Of a DNA stretch of 64,000 bases, positions 15,304 to 25,212 are shown in pieces. The first letter of the stretch is position 1, and each line of letters begins with the position of its first letter. Source of the DNA: PALSA-278 sp963760285. GTDB taxonomy: Bacteria; Acidobacteriota; Terriglobia; Acidiferrales; UBA7541. The stretch is taken from positions 222,133 through 286,132 of the forward strand of contig CAVXCI010000004.1 of assembly GCA_963760285.1 (NCBI GenBank), written 5' to 3'. The translations under genes were made by a program, and so were the position numbers. A model generated the notes under the pieces. The model ran no database searches. It was not told where the DNA came from and saw only the letters and a list, made by a program, of their open reading frames with translations.

Positions 15304-16514
15304 TGCTGAGTGTAAGTAAAAGAGGTCGTGTTTATCGATTGGAAGGAAAGTTTCTTGGCGTCTACATTCGGTTGTCTCTCAACACACACGATGGCGATCA
15401 TGCGGAAAAGGTGAAGAAGAAAATTCAGTCCGCGGAGCGCGAGTGGAACACATCCGAATGCTGGCCTGAGCTGCAGAAGCTTCTACCAATGGCGACGTTC
15501 GCCAAACTGTCTTCCATTGCTGGATACACTGAAAAACCCCCAACCCCACCGCCGGCCACGTGGCAGGATTTGTGTCGTTCATTTGAAGCTGAGTGTTCTC
15601 AGCGCGTCGCTATCGGAAAATTCCGGAACACTACGTGGCCACGATACAAACAAACTTTGAAAACATTCGCAACATTCATCGCGGAAACCGGTGACGCAGC
15701 CCTCGCCCAAATGACGAAACCGCTGATCGAGAAATTCAAGGTTTGGAGAATGCAGCAGATTTTGAAGCGTAATAATTCTCGCGGAGGGCATGGCCTCGCG
15801 CTTGATGTGGCTATTCTTCATCGCATTTTTGCGCACGCTGTTGACTGCGAGCTGATCCTGAAAAATCCCGTGCGACTAGAGGGCCGACCCGGCGAGAACC
15901 CGGAGAGCGGGGCACAGCCCTTTTCTGCCGACGAACTGGAAAAACTGCGTGACGCGGCTGGTTTGGACCGTCTCCTGTTCTTGTTGCTTCTTCACACTGG
16001 CCTGCGTGGGTCTGACGCAGTTTCGCTGCACTGGAGCGAGATCGATTGGGAAGCCCGCGAGATTAATCGGATTACGCGGAAGCGGCTGAAACGAGTCATT
16101 GTGCCGATCCATTCCGAATTACTTTTCGCGCTTGAGGCTGAATATCAGAGGCGCTGTCCTTACGGTGAGGATCGGGTTCTGCTGAATCCGGGAACGGGCA
16201 AGATTCTCACCAGACCACGCCTATATGACCGCATGCTCGCGCTCGGGCAGCGCGCGGGTGTATCGAGCGCGCGACCGCACCGATTCCGTGACACTTTCGC
16301 CGTAGATATGCTTCTAAAGGGTGCGAGCCCTTACGATGTGGCGAAGCTGTTGGGGGACACGATCGCCACGGTCGAAACGCACTATGCGCCATTCGTGCGC
16401 GAGCTGCGCGAGCGGGCTAGGAGATTCATGGAGAGCGAAGGGGGCCTCGAAATAGCGGCTCGGAATAGCACAGTTTTAGCACACTCGACCCATCATGCGA
16501 AGCTCGCTAACTGA
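15303..16514 (+). CDS. Tyrosine recombinase (phage-type integrase)
   Basis: 403 residues. The N-terminal half holds a SAM-like core-binding domain (TWQDLCRSFEAE...). The C-terminal half is the catalytic domain: Arg235 in HTGLRGSDAV, a beta-hairpin Lys near 263, His326 and Arg329 in PHRFRDTF, and nucleophile Tyr361 in ETHYAPF. The usual second His/Trp position reads LGDT. Strand exchange at an att site is the expected role. The gene is coupled to the excisionase-like gene and stops 14 bases from the 3' end of the oppositely oriented RNase P RNA gene. That gene end is therefore the likely attachment site, although no second copy of it was found to the left. Confidence 0.88.
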   Translation: MLSVSKRGRVYRLEGKFLGVYIRLSLNTHDGDHAEKVKKKIQSAEREWNTSECWPELQKLLPMATFAKLSSIAGYTEKPPTPPPATWQDLCRSFEAECSQRVAIGKFRNTTWPRYKQTLKTFATFIAETGDAALAQMTKPLIEKFKVWRMQQILKRNNSRGGHGLALDVAILHRIFAHAVDCELILKNPVRLEGRPGENPESGAQPFSADELEKLRDAAGLDRLLFLLLLHTGLRGSDAVSLHWSEIDWEAREINRITRKRLKRVIVPIHSELLFALEAEYQRRCPYGEDRVLLNPGTGKILTRPRLYDRMLALGQRAGVSSARPHRFRDTFAVDMLLKGASPYDVAKLLGDTIATVETHYAPFVRELRERARRFMESEGGLEIAARNSTVLAHSTHHAKLAN

Positions 16515-16528
16515 AAACAAAAGAGATA

Positions 16529-17046
16529 AGTGCGGGCGGAGCTATAAGCCGGATTTTGTCCCGCGCCATCCGCGTCTGCTTTCGCAAACGCGCATAACGC
16601 CGGGGCAATCATTCCTCTGGGCCCGGAATCGCTTCCGGGCTCGTGCGACCTACCCGAGGGCCGAGGACCGGGCCGGTCCCTGATGCAGTTTGGCCCTCCT
16701 ATTTGGCCTTGCTCCGCGCGGGGTTTGCCGTGCCCCGAATGTCGCCATTCGGGCGGTGAGCTTTTACCTCGCCGTTTCACCCTTGCCTGCTGCTCGCCTT
16801 GACCTGCGGTTGGAAGGTTTCCCTCCCTCCCGCCACCGAGGCGCTTGCCAGCCGGCGGTTTATTTTCTGTGGCACTTTCCGTAGCCCGGCGATTCCTCCG
16901 CTCTCGCGGCAAACCACCGAACCCCCTGGCGTTACCAGGCGCGCTGCCCTGCGGAGTCCGGACTTTCCTCCCGCCGTTTACGACAGAACCGGGGATCCCG
17001 TGAACTGTCGCAACCCTGGCGCGCGATCGCCCGCTCCACCCGCACC
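16529..17046 (-). ncRNA. rnpB: RNase P RNA, bacterial class A
   Basis: On the minus strand the RNA starts with a P1 strand GTGCGGGTGGAGC that pairs with GCTCCGCCCGCAC at its 3' end (16531-16543). The universally conserved blocks are in order: GAGGAAAGTCCGGACTCC, AGGGCAG then GGTAACGCC, AAGGGTGAAACGG, GAGCAAGGCCAAATAGG and, near the 3' end, ACAAAATCCGGCTTATAG. The length, about 518 nt, is somewhat above the E. coli RNA (377 nt), with expanded stem-loops. This is the catalytic RNA that trims the 5' ends of pre-tRNAs. Open reading frames over this region are accidental. The integrase gene is convergent with it. Confidence 0.95.
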
Positions 17047-17049
17047 TTA

Positions 17050-17055
17050 ATTATA
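17050..17055 (-). promoter_or_regulatory. -10 box of rnpB
   Basis: TATAAT on the minus strand, six or so bases before the expected 5' end of RNase P RNA. A clear -35 hexamer is not seen. Confidence 0.55.
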
Positions 17056-17168
17056 CGCTTATTGAACTAGCGCGAATGGGAGTATGCTTTGCACAGCAAC
17101 CAAGCGAGCCCGTCCTGGCACAGTAGGTTCCACAGCTGTTCAGGAGTGAAATAGAGGAGGTAAACCTC

Positions 17169-18392
17169 ATGGCAATAAAAACTGCGGTATTCGTGATGCT
17201 GGCAGGCGCTCTAATGGCCACACCGTCACACAAGCCTCAAATACACGTGCTGCACAACTTCAAAGGCGGCTCCGATGGGAAGTTTCCGGGATTTGCAGTG
17301 GCGTTGGACGCCGCTGGCAATCTATACGGCACGACCGAAGTGGGTGGCAACGGATGTTCCTTTCCCGGTGGATGTGGCACCATCTTTGAACTGTCGCCCA
17401 ACGGCAAGGGAGAGTGGAAAGAATCCATACTTCACAGTTTTCATGATTCCGCCGATGGTGGATTCCCCGAAGGCGGCCTGGTTTTTGACAAGGCCGGCAA
17501 TTTCTACGGCACAGCCGATGACGGTGCGGACAATCACGGTGTTGTCTTTGAAATGTCGCCTGACGGTGAGGGTGGCTGGAATGAATCAATTTTATATAAC
17601 TTCCAAGGGGGGGCTGATGGCGGTGCACCATTTCAAACACTCGCGATTGACGCGGAAAACAACCTATATGGAGTAACCGACAGCGGCGGCGGCGGCGGGT
17701 GCCAAATCGGTTGTGGGGTTGTGTTTGAAGTGAGTCCGAGTGGAAACAATGAATGGACTGAATCTGTCTTGTATGAGTTTACCGGGGACTACCCATATCC
17801 ACTGGGAGTAGTCTTGGATGGTAGTGGCAATCTTTATGGCACAACTGTAAATGGCGGAGACAACGGCTATGGCACTGCATTTGAACTTTCACCCAATGGG
17901 AGTGGTTGGAATGAAACAGTGATTTATACATTCCTTCCCAATATTGTCGGAGATTTTCCGGCCGGCCCCCCAGTTTTGGACAACGCCGGCAATCTGTATG
18001 GTGGAGATGATTCGACGGCATACGAACTTTCGAAAAATGGAACGACATGGAATGGAACCATCCTTCATGGTTTCCGTGGCGGCGAAGACGGCTCGGATCC
18101 AAATTCTCCTCTTGTATTCGACGCACAAGGTAATCTGTATGGAACTACGGACAGGGGGGGAGGAGACGACTGTGATCACATGTATGGTTGCGGAGTCGTT
18201 TTTCGCCTGGCGCCGTTCAGCGGCGGTACGTCATGGACGGAGAGTTTGGTATCGTTTGGAAACGGCCAGCAAGGGAAGCACCCTGCCGGAGTAGCTCTCG
18301 GTAACAATGGCAGTCTATATGTAACGGCCACTCAGGGCGGGACGGCGTGCGCGCCGCTTGGGTGCGGAACAATTCTTGAGATTACGCGCTAA
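17169..18392 (+). CDS. Exported GloVer-type tandem-repeat protein
   Basis: 407 residues with a strong GGAGG ribosome site. A short leader (AVFVMLAGALMATPSH) suggests export. About nine to ten blades follow, each with the pattern D..GNLYGTT..GG...G.VFELSP.G...W.E..L..F, which is the TIGR03803 choice-of-anchor tandem repeat (GloVer), common in Acidobacteriota. The repeats should fold into a propeller or solenoid. Function is unknown; roles in surface binding or polysaccharide use have been suggested for the family. It stands alone after rnpB and is followed by the convergent ligA. Confidence 0.8.
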   Translation: MAIKTAVFVMLAGALMATPSHKPQIHVLHNFKGGSDGKFPGFAVALDAAGNLYGTTEVGGNGCSFPGGCGTIFELSPNGKGEWKESILHSFHDSADGGFPEGGLVFDKAGNFYGTADDGADNHGVVFEMSPDGEGGWNESILYNFQGGADGGAPFQTLAIDAENNLYGVTDSGGGGGCQIGCGVVFEVSPSGNNEWTESVLYEFTGDYPYPLGVVLDGSGNLYGTTVNGGDNGYGTAFELSPNGSGWNETVIYTFLPNIVGDFPAGPPVLDNAGNLYGGDDSTAYELSKNGTTWNGTILHGFRGGEDGSDPNSPLVFDAQGNLYGTTDRGGGDDCDHMYGCGVVFRLAPFSGGTSWTESLVSFGNGQQGKHPAGVALGNNGSLYVTATQGGTACAPLGCGTILEITR

Positions 18393-18405
18393 CGTTACGC
18401 GGCGG

Positions 18406-20425
18406 TTACTTGTTCAATAGTTTCTGGAATTCTGTTTCCGTTAGAATCGGCACATCTAATTCCTGGGCCTTGTCATATTTCGAGCCGGGATCGGCGCCGA
18501 CCACCACATAGCTGGTCTTTTTGCTGACGGAGTTGGCGACTTTGCCGCCGTGCGATGTGACCAGTTCGCCGGCCTGTTCGCGGCTGAATTTTTCCAGCGC
18601 GCCGGTGAAAACGAAAATCTTTCCCGCGAAACGAGAGTCCTTCAGCTTCACGCGTTCCTCGCGGAGATTCAGTCCCGCCTGGCGCAGCCGCTCAATCAGC
18701 TTGCGATTGGCCGGCTCGGAGAAAAACTCCGCCACGCCCGCCGCCACTTTGGGCCCCACTTCGCCCACTTCGACTCAGTTCCTCTTCTTTGGCCTTCTCC
18801 AGCTTGTCCATCGAGCCAAAATGTTCCGCCAGCAGTTGCCCGGTACGCTCGCCGACAAACCGAATTCCCAGCGCATAGATCAGCCGCGCCAGGCTGGCTT
18901 TCTTGCTGGCTTCGATTTCATCCAGCAGATTCTGCGCGGATTTTTCCGCCATGCGCTCGAGACCCGACAGGGCTTCCAGATCGAGGTGATACAAATCCGA
19001 AACGTCTTTCACCATGCCGCTTTTCCACAAGCTGGTCCACCAGTTTTTCGCCCAGGCCGTCAATATTCATGGCGTGGCGCCCCGCGAAATGGATCAGCGC
19101 CCTTCGCGCAATTGGCGGGACACGCCGCGTTGACGCAGCGGTAAGCGACTTCATCTTCCGCCTTGTGAATCCGGCTGCCGCATTCAGGGCACTTTTCCGG
19201 CATGTGGAAAGGTTTTTCTTCCTTGCCATGCTTCACCACTTAGAGCACGTGCGGAATCACTTCGCCGGCGCGCTCGATGAGCACGGTGTCGCCTTCGTGA
19301 ACATTCAGCCGCTCGATTTCGTCCATGTTGTGCAGACGTGGAGCGTGAAACCGTGACGCCGCCAACCTGCACAGGCTCCAGAATCGCCACCGGCGTGAGC
19401 ACTCCCGTGCGTCCCACGTTCACCTGAATTTCCTTCACCACGGTTGTTGCCTGCTGCGCGGGATATTTGTAGGCAATGGCCCAGCGCGGAGCTTTGGCGG
19501 TATAGCCCAGTTCATCCCACAACGCAATGTCGTCAACCTTAATCACCACGCCATCGATTTCGTACGGCAGTTTTTCGCGGCGCTTGTCCCACTTTTCGAT
19601 AATTTTTCGACATCCCCGATGCCCTGGCACACCTGCGAATCCGGTCCGGCCTTGAAGTGCATTTCGCGTAGCGTCTCCAGAGCGCCGGACTGCTCCGCGG
19701 AACGCCCTTGCCCGTGGCAAAGAGAAAATAGGCGTTAAAATCCAGGCGGCGCGAGGCGGTGATGGTGGGGTCCAGAACGCGCACGGAGCCGGCCGCGGCA
19801 CTGCGCGGATTGGCGAAGATTTTTCCGCCAGCCTCCTCCTGCCGTTCGTTCAACTCCTGAAACGCCTTGCGCGTCATGATCACTTCTCCGCGCACTTCAA
19901 AGTCGGCGGCGACGCCGATCTTTTTCAGAATGTCGGCGTCCACGCGCAGCGGGATGGAGCGGATGGCGCGCACGTTCGGCGTGACGTCCTCGCCTGTTGT
20001 GCCGTCGCCGCGCGTGACCCCGCGAACCAGCACGCCGCCTTCATAGATCAGCGAAAGGCTCAGGCCGTCGAATTTGTGCTCCGTGACGTAAGCGACTTCT
20101 TCGCGCCCGCTAAGCTCGCGCACCCGCCGGTCGAAATCCTCCAACTCTTCGTTGGAGTAGGCGTTATCCAGGCTGCGCATCGGCGTTTGATGCCGCCGTG
20201 GTTCGAAACCTTCCCGCGGCGCGCCGCCCACGCGCTGCGTGGGAGAATCGGGCGTGCGCAGTTCGGGGTGGTCGGCTTCAATGCTGCTGCAGCTCGTTTA
20301 CCAGCTTGTCGAATTGCGGCGTCGGAAATCTTGGGATCGTCGAGAACGAAATAGAGATATTCGTGCCTGCGAATTTCTTCGCGCAGTTCTTGGGCGCGGC
20401 GCGCTGGCTTTGTGTTGACTGGCAT
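18406..20425 (-). CDS. ligA: NAD+-dependent DNA ligase LigA, reading frame broken by several indels
   Basis: All domains are present in order but in different frames. These are the N-terminal Ia helix (RRAQELREEIRRHEYLYFVL), the adenylation domain with active-site Lys in EHKFDGLSLSL, the OB fold (PYEIDGVVIKVDD, NVGRTGVLTPVAILEPV), a Cys4 zinc finger (CPECGSRI...YRCVNAACPA), helix-hairpin-helix repeats, and a BRCT domain (FAGKIFVFTGALEKFSREQA) ending at NKLLK-like LLNK. Breaks I located: extra bases near 20316, 20283 and 19349, missing bases near 19710 and 19607, a TAA in place of a codon near 19241, and more in 18.77-19.13 kb. Correcting them gives roughly 670 residues, the normal LigA length. 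LigA is essential in bacteria, so consensus error is more likely than gene loss. Confidence 0.85.
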
Positions 20426-20489
20426 CGGACGCCCGGCGGCAAATAATGTGAAACGCCCGTTATTATACAATGAGCGGCTGCGCCGCCTG

Positions 20490-21446
20490 GGCGCGGCCAC
20501 ACGGATCGCATCACAAACACCAATCGCCGCGCTCTGATCATCTACAATCCGGCCAGCGGCCGCCGCAAGGGCCGACGCCGGCGCGAAATCGAAGGTCGCG
20601 GCAGAACTACATGCCGCGGATATCGAAACCGAACTGGCCGCCACGAAGGCCCCGCCCAAGGCGTCGGAGCTGGCTCGACAAGGCCATTGACGCGTTCGAC
20701 TTTGTGATTGCCTGCGGCGGCGACGGCACCATCAACGAAGTGGTGAACGGCCTGGCCACGGCCAGATGCCGATGGCGATTCTTCCCGCCGGCACCGCCAA
20801 CATACTGGCCAAGGAGCTGCGCATTCCCTGGAATATTCCTGATGCAGCGGATCTGATCGCCGGCTCCACGTACCGGCGCATCGCGCTCGGCGCCATTGAT
20901 TTTCTTTCCGCGAAAAACGGACCGGCCAGGACGCGCTATTTCATGTGCGTTGCGGGCGCCGGGCCCGATGGCGCGCTGGTCCGCATGGTTCCTCATGACG
21001 TGAAGCACCACACCGGCCAACTGGCCTACTGGCTGGAAGGGTTTCGCCAGCTGGCGCTGTACCGGTTTCCCGCATTCAGTGTGCGCAACGGAAAGGACGA
21101 ACGCCAGGCGCGTCTGCTCGTCGTGGGCCGCACGAAAAATTATGGCGGCCCATTCTGCATCACCACCGAAGCCAGCCTCTACGAAGATTCCTTTGAACTG
21201 ATGGCCACGGATTCCGCCAGCCCGCTGCGCTACCTGCTCTGGTTGCCAACTCTATATTTTCAGCGCTTGCGCAACGATTCGCGCGTCCAGTTCTGGAAGG
21301 CCAGCGAAATCACTTGCGAAACTGTGAATGGCGTGCCGGTTTACGCGCAGGCGGACGGTGAGCCAATCGGCGAGCTTCCGCTGCGTTTTCGCGTGGCGCC
21401 GAATGCGCTCACGCTGTGCGTTCCCGAAACGGCCGGCTCCGCCTAG
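20490..21446 (+). CDS. Diacylglycerol/lipid kinase family protein (YegS/BmrU type), N-terminal part frameshifted
   Basis: The N-terminal pieces read RALIIYNPASGRRKGRRRRE, then in another frame VAAELHAADIETELAATKA, then AIDAFDFVIACGGDGTINEV, followed after a further shift near 20765 by MPMAILPAGTANILAKEL. GGDGTINEV and the PAGTANILA block are the nucleotide-binding signature of the DAGK catalytic family. The C-terminal beta-sandwich part (LLVVGRTKNYGGPFCITTEA) is intact. The enzyme phosphorylates a lipid or sphingoid substrate with ATP at the membrane. The true start codon is uncertain because of the indels. The downstream membrane-protein gene begins 6 bases after the stop, so they form an operon. 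Confidence 0.75.
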
Positions 21447-21451
21447 ATAAC

Positions 21452-22465
21452 ATGGATCCCCTGACCCATGCCGTCACATCCTGGGCCCTCTCGCGGGCCG
21501 GATGCAATCGCATCGCGAAGCGCGCCACGGCCGTATTGATAACGGCCGCTCTCGTTCCCGATTTCGACCTGCTGAGTATATTCGGCGGCCCGAAAACATA
21601 TCTGCGGCTGAATCATGCGCTCACGCACTCCGTTCTCTCCGCGGCGATGCTGGTTTTCGTGGTGGCATTCATTTTCTGGGCAATCGCAAGAAAGAGCGCG
21701 AAGGAACCCATCGCCTTTGTGCAGGCGCTCCAACTGGCAGGCATTGGCGTGGCCGCGCATCTCCTGCTTGATGTGTGCGGCATAGACGGCGTGCGCCTCC
21801 TGTGGCCCTTCAGCGGACATTCCATTTCCTGGGATCTGCTGCCTTCGCTGGATCCGTGGATTCTCATCATTCTGCTCGCTGGCATTTCCCTGCCTAGTCT
21901 TTTCCGCCTGGTGGGAGACGAAATCGGCGCGCGGCGCAAGGGACCTGCGCCCATCCGCGGCGCTCTGATCTCCCTGCTGGTCATGCTGGCCTACATCGGC
22001 GTTCGCGTGGACCTTCACGAACGCGCCGTGGGCACTCTGATGACCTACGACTATCATGGCGGCGTGGCGTTGCAGGCCGGAGCGTTCCCGGACGGCAGCT
22101 CGCCTCTGGAATGGCGCGGCGTGGTCTCCACCGAAAACACCATGGAGATCGTGGAAGTGCCCTTCGGCCCCGCGGGTGATTTCAACGCGGGCCGCAGTGT
22201 TACGGAATTCAAACCGGGGTCTTCAGCCGCGCTTTCCGAGGCCCAGAACGCGCCGGCGGCTCGGCTTTTCCTGGCGACGGCGCGCTTTCCACTGGCGACT
22301 GTCGAGCACACCGACACGGGCTATCTATTCATTGTCCGCGATCTGCGTTTTCCGGAAAATTCACAGGACCCGTCGAATATGGCGGCCAGGGTCACGCTGG
22401 ACTTTGAAAACCGCGTCACCTCGGACAAACTCGCTTGGACCACCACTCCGATTCCCTGGCGCTGA
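21452..22465 (+). CDS. YdjM-family membrane-bound metal-dependent hydrolase
   Basis: 337 residues from the ATG at 21452 (MDPLTHAVTSWALSRAGCNR), which begins exactly at the conserved family start. Hallmarks are DPLTHA, LVPDFDLLSIF and NHALTHSVLSA, the His/Asp-rich elements of PF04307. Several membrane helices follow (MLVFVVAFIFWAIA, LLISLLVMLAYIGV). The C-terminal 120 residues form a soluble domain. Family members are inner-membrane proteins, one of which is induced by DNA damage in E. coli, and their substrate is unknown. It probably shares a transcript with the lipid kinase gene. Confidence 0.75.
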   Translation: MDPLTHAVTSWALSRAGCNRIAKRATAVLITAALVPDFDLLSIFGGPKTYLRLNHALTHSVLSAAMLVFVVAFIFWAIARKSAKEPIAFVQALQLAGIGVAAHLLLDVCGIDGVRLLWPFSGHSISWDLLPSLDPWILIILLAGISLPSLFRLVGDEIGARRKGPAPIRGALISLLVMLAYIGVRVDLHERAVGTLMTYDYHGGVALQAGAFPDGSSPLEWRGVVSTENTMEIVEVPFGPAGDFNAGRSVTEFKPGSSAALSEAQNAPAARLFLATARFPLATVEHTDTGYLFIVRDLRFPENSQDPSNMAARVTLDFENRVTSDKLAWTTTPIPWR

Positions 22466-22474
22466 CCCGCCGTC

Positions 22475-23140
22475 CTATTGCGCGTTTGCGGGCGCCCGGG
22501 ATATCCAGCGGCTCAGCAGCGCTCCCAGGCTGACCACGACAATCACGACGATAATGAATCCCCATTTGTGCGCCAGCAGGAAAACGGTGGCCTGCGGTCC
22601 GTAACGAATGGCCAGCCAGCCTTCCAGAAAATAACGCAAGCTGCGCCCGGCCAGAATGGAAAGGGCAAACGTCCGCGGGCGCACTTGCAGCACTCCGGCT
22701 ACAAGAACGAACGGCTTGAACGGCATCGGCGGCGGGAGCAATGAAGCCGCAAATATGCAGCCGAATGCGTGGTCCTGCATCCATGCCCGCAAACGTCCCG
22801 GAGATCGGCCGGCGCGGCGGCGGTAATATGCCTCGCCGCCCTTCTTCGCCAGAAGATAGAGCCATATGCAACCAGCCAGCGAACCAACCACGGCCATGGC
22901 GGCAAAATAAATCATGCGCGCGGGGCTGCGCATAGCCTGGTCCATGATGAGCAGATCAGTGACCACCGGAAACGAAAGTACTGAGGAATCGAGAAACGCC
23001 AGCAGAAAAATGCCGGGGCCGCCCAGCAGCGCGAGCGCGCTGCTGACTCGCGCCGTCCAGCCGGGATGGACACTTGCACCCGGAATGCCTCCGGCAGCTT
23101 GTAATGTGGTTGCGGGCAGAGTGATCTCGTCCCCATGCAT
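22475..23140 (-). CDS. DedA/VTT-domain membrane protein (YqaA-like)
   Basis: 221 residues with a SNARE-associated (VTT) domain. Seen are the segment FLDSSVLSFPVVTDLLI, the loop YYRRRAGRSPGRLRAWMQDH, then LPPPMPFKPFVLVAGVLQV and GRSLRYFLEGWLAIRYG, which match the re-entrant-loop and Arg motifs of the family. There are about five membrane segments. Family members take part in lipid flipping or membrane homeostasis; the substrate here is unknown. It is convergent with the YdjM-like gene (9-base gap). Confidence 0.75.
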   Translation of the reverse strand: MHGDEITLPATTLQAAGGIPGASVHPGWTARVSSALALLGGPGIFLLAFLDSSVLSFPVVTDLLIMDQAMRSPARMIYFAAMAVVGSLAGCIWLYLLAKKGGEAYYRRRAGRSPGRLRAWMQDHAFGCIFAASLLPPPMPFKPFVLVAGVLQVRPRTFALSILAGRSLRYFLEGWLAIRYGPQATVFLLAHKWGFIIVVIVVVSLGALLSRWISRAPANAQ

Positions 23141-23207
23141 CGGAGACGTGATTGTAGCAGAGCAATTTTCGCCCTGCGCGCGATAGCGCGAAAGAACCCT
23201 TTGAGCC

Positions 23208-24815
23208 CTAGGGCAGCAGGCCGAAGACGCTTACCTGGCCCTCCGCGCCGACGTACACTTTTCCATTGGCTACCGTGGGGACAGCATACTCAACCGCATT
23301 CCCTGGGCTGGCGGTATTCTGATTGGAGTTGTAGAACTCATTGGCCAGATTCGTCGCGTCGTAGGCGTAGAGGACCAAAGGGCCCTGGGAATAGTAGTTC
23401 TCAGCGTCCACGGCCCATAGGATTCCGTCCGAGGTGCCATTGGACGAAATCGTTGGCTGGGCAGCCGGATAGCTGAACGAAAAGGACGTTTGGGAAACAG
23501 GTGAAGTGGAAAGCAGGCCGGTGCTGGTATTGAAGGCAAACTGCTTCAGAGCATCATACTCGCCGCTAAAGTACACACTGTCGTTCCACCACGCCGGCGC
23601 GCCCCAGATGCCGCCCATTATATAAGGGATGAACTGGACAATCTGATTGTTGTTGTTCGGGTTGTAGTGGCCCATGTTGTCGCGATTGATCAGATAAATC
23701 GATCCTTCCTTCCCCGATTGCACCAGCAGATGTGGATTGGGTCCGCCAGGATTATCCGGAAGAAGGACTACGCCGCCTGAGCCCAGGTCAACATCGCCCC
23801 GAGACAATTCAGCCTGGTTGTAAGGCGTGAAGTAGTCCCGCACACGCGCTACATTTGCACCCATCACAAACCACAGTTTCACGATGCTGTCACCATAGTC
23901 CACGCCGCCCGTATTGACGTCAAACGTCCCATTCCCGGTGGCGGCATAGGTATTGAAGCTGGCATCACCCGCCAGCCCGTCTCCGCTCTGCCATATCCCG
24001 CCCAATGAGCCATTGGTTGTGGAATTCCATACCGCCATTTTCTCGTAGCTCTTGGCATTGAAGGCCATTACCCAGGCATGGTAGGGCGAAACGTCGCAGT
24101 GCGATGCCCATCCAATCTGCAAGAGTCCGTTCTGGAGCATCAACGCGGGTCTCTGATTTTCCCTCAGCGGATTGAAAGAAACTATTCCGTCCGCCGAGCC
24201 TTGCCCCGTCCCGGGCACCACCGCCTGAATCACCACCGGACTGCGAGGTTTCTCCAACCCCGTGGTGATGTCCAAAACGTGCAACCGCTGGTAGAACACG
24301 CCATTCTCCTTGGTCTTGGCCACCAGGTAGATACTGTTCGTCGTGGGGTCGATCACCGGCGTTCCGGTAATCCCAATTTCGGGATAGATATTGCTGCAGG
24401 AAACGTCACCGGTGGAAACTGTGGTGATGCCCTGCCCCGGATTAATGAAAGTGGTGTACCAGAGTTGCGTCCCGGTGTCGCCATCAAAGGCGTAAACGCC
24501 ATCATGCTCGGTGGCCACAAAAACAACATTATGGGTTACACCGGAAATCTTAAGGTTTGATATGTATAGCGGCTGTGCAAAAACGAAACCATCCACCGGC
24601 AGGCTGAAGAGCAGGCCAAACTGTCCCATATTGACGTTGCTGGGCGTCAGTGTTGTTTCACTGACGTTCTGGCCCGTGCGGGCATTATCGTTATGAAATG
24701 TGGTTATGTTCACCTGGGTCGCCGCGACGGTCCTTCGACCGAGAGAAACCAGCAATAGGGCAACACACAAAATTCCGATTCCGATGGCTATGAATGCTTT
24801 TCTGATGGTAGACAC
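23208..24815 (-). CDS. Exported PQQ-like beta-propeller protein
   Basis: 535 residues. The N-terminal IAIGIGILCVALLLVSL is a signal or anchor segment. The body contains repeated blades, such as VFVATEHDGVYAFDGDTGTQ, GITGTPVIDPTTNSIYLVAK and PTVANGKVYVGAEGQVSVFG. This is the pattern of PQQ-dehydrogenase-like or BamB-like propellers with the TxNxD variation ITTFHNDNARTGQN at the start. The catalytic Asp-Cys features of true quinoprotein dehydrogenases are not evident, so an enzyme function is uncertain. The frame is intact. The gene is divergent from hppA. Confidence 0.7.
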   Translation of the reverse strand: MSTIRKAFIAIGIGILCVALLLVSLGRRTVAATQVNITTFHNDNARTGQNVSETTLTPSNVNMGQFGLLFSLPVDGFVFAQPLYISNLKISGVTHNVVFVATEHDGVYAFDGDTGTQLWYTTFINPGQGITTVSTGDVSCSNIYPEIGITGTPVIDPTTNSIYLVAKTKENGVFYQRLHVLDITTGLEKPRSPVVIQAVVPGTGQGSADGIVSFNPLRENQRPALMLQNGLLQIGWASHCDVSPYHAWVMAFNAKSYEKMAVWNSTTNGSLGGIWQSGDGLAGDASFNTYAATGNGTFDVNTGGVDYGDSIVKLWFVMGANVARVRDYFTPYNQAELSRGDVDLGSGGVVLLPDNPGGPNPHLLVQSGKEGSIYLINRDNMGHYNPNNNNQIVQFIPYIMGGIWGAPAWWNDSVYFSGEYDALKQFAFNTSTGLLSTSPVSQTSFSFSYPAAQPTISSNGTSDGILWAVDAENYYSQGPLVLYAYDATNLANEFYNSNQNTASPGNAVEYAVPTVANGKVYVGAEGQVSVFGLLP

Positions 24816-25188
24816 GCACCCTCCAAATACGGGTTCTTGGTCGAAAACTCCGGTTCGCCTGGCCCGTGATGCACGGCATTATACATCGAGTCGCATCATT
24901 TTTTGACGCCGGCTGCATTTGCAATGTGGCGAGAAGTGGACCGTGCTCAGGCGCCGTGGCCCCCACCGGCAACCAGCGCGGCAATCAGCGTCGCGCAACC
25001 ACCCGCAAATCCTTCCCACAGCTTGCATTCGCTTGACGGAAAAGCGGTTTCCTGCTAAAAACGCTTTTCGTTATTTTGTTACTGACCCGAACTTCCCCGC
25101 GACCCCTCGCGGGATTTTCCTGAATTCTCGGAGGATGGATGTCACTACAGGCGCGGGTGGACATATTTGCTAGAGTGACCGGTGCGAC
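24816..25188. other. Divergent intergenic region between the PQQ-like gene and hppA
   Basis: About 370 bases that must hold the promoters of both flanking genes. AT-rich patches (such as TTTTCGTTATTTTGTTACTG near 25062) are candidates for the hppA promoter. No riboswitch-like structure or gene was recognised. Confidence 0.35.
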
Positions 25189-25212
25189 ATGGCTGGTCCC
25201 GGAGGGCTGCTG

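Noticed and set aside
11188..16528. A second copy of the rnpB 3' end as the left attachment site
   Set aside because: I searched by eye for GTGCGGGCGGAGC and GCCGGATTTTGT to the left and found none; the nearest likeness (GCCGGATTTGTT at 6906) is one arm of a terminator hairpin.
16493..17050. Several open frames across the RNase P RNA gene
   Set aside because: All conserved class A RNase P RNA blocks are present, so these frames are accidental.
18550..19356. Plus-strand frame of 268 codons antisense to ligA
   Set aside because: Its translation has no domain pattern, and the minus strand carries the zinc finger, HhH and BRCT parts of LigA.
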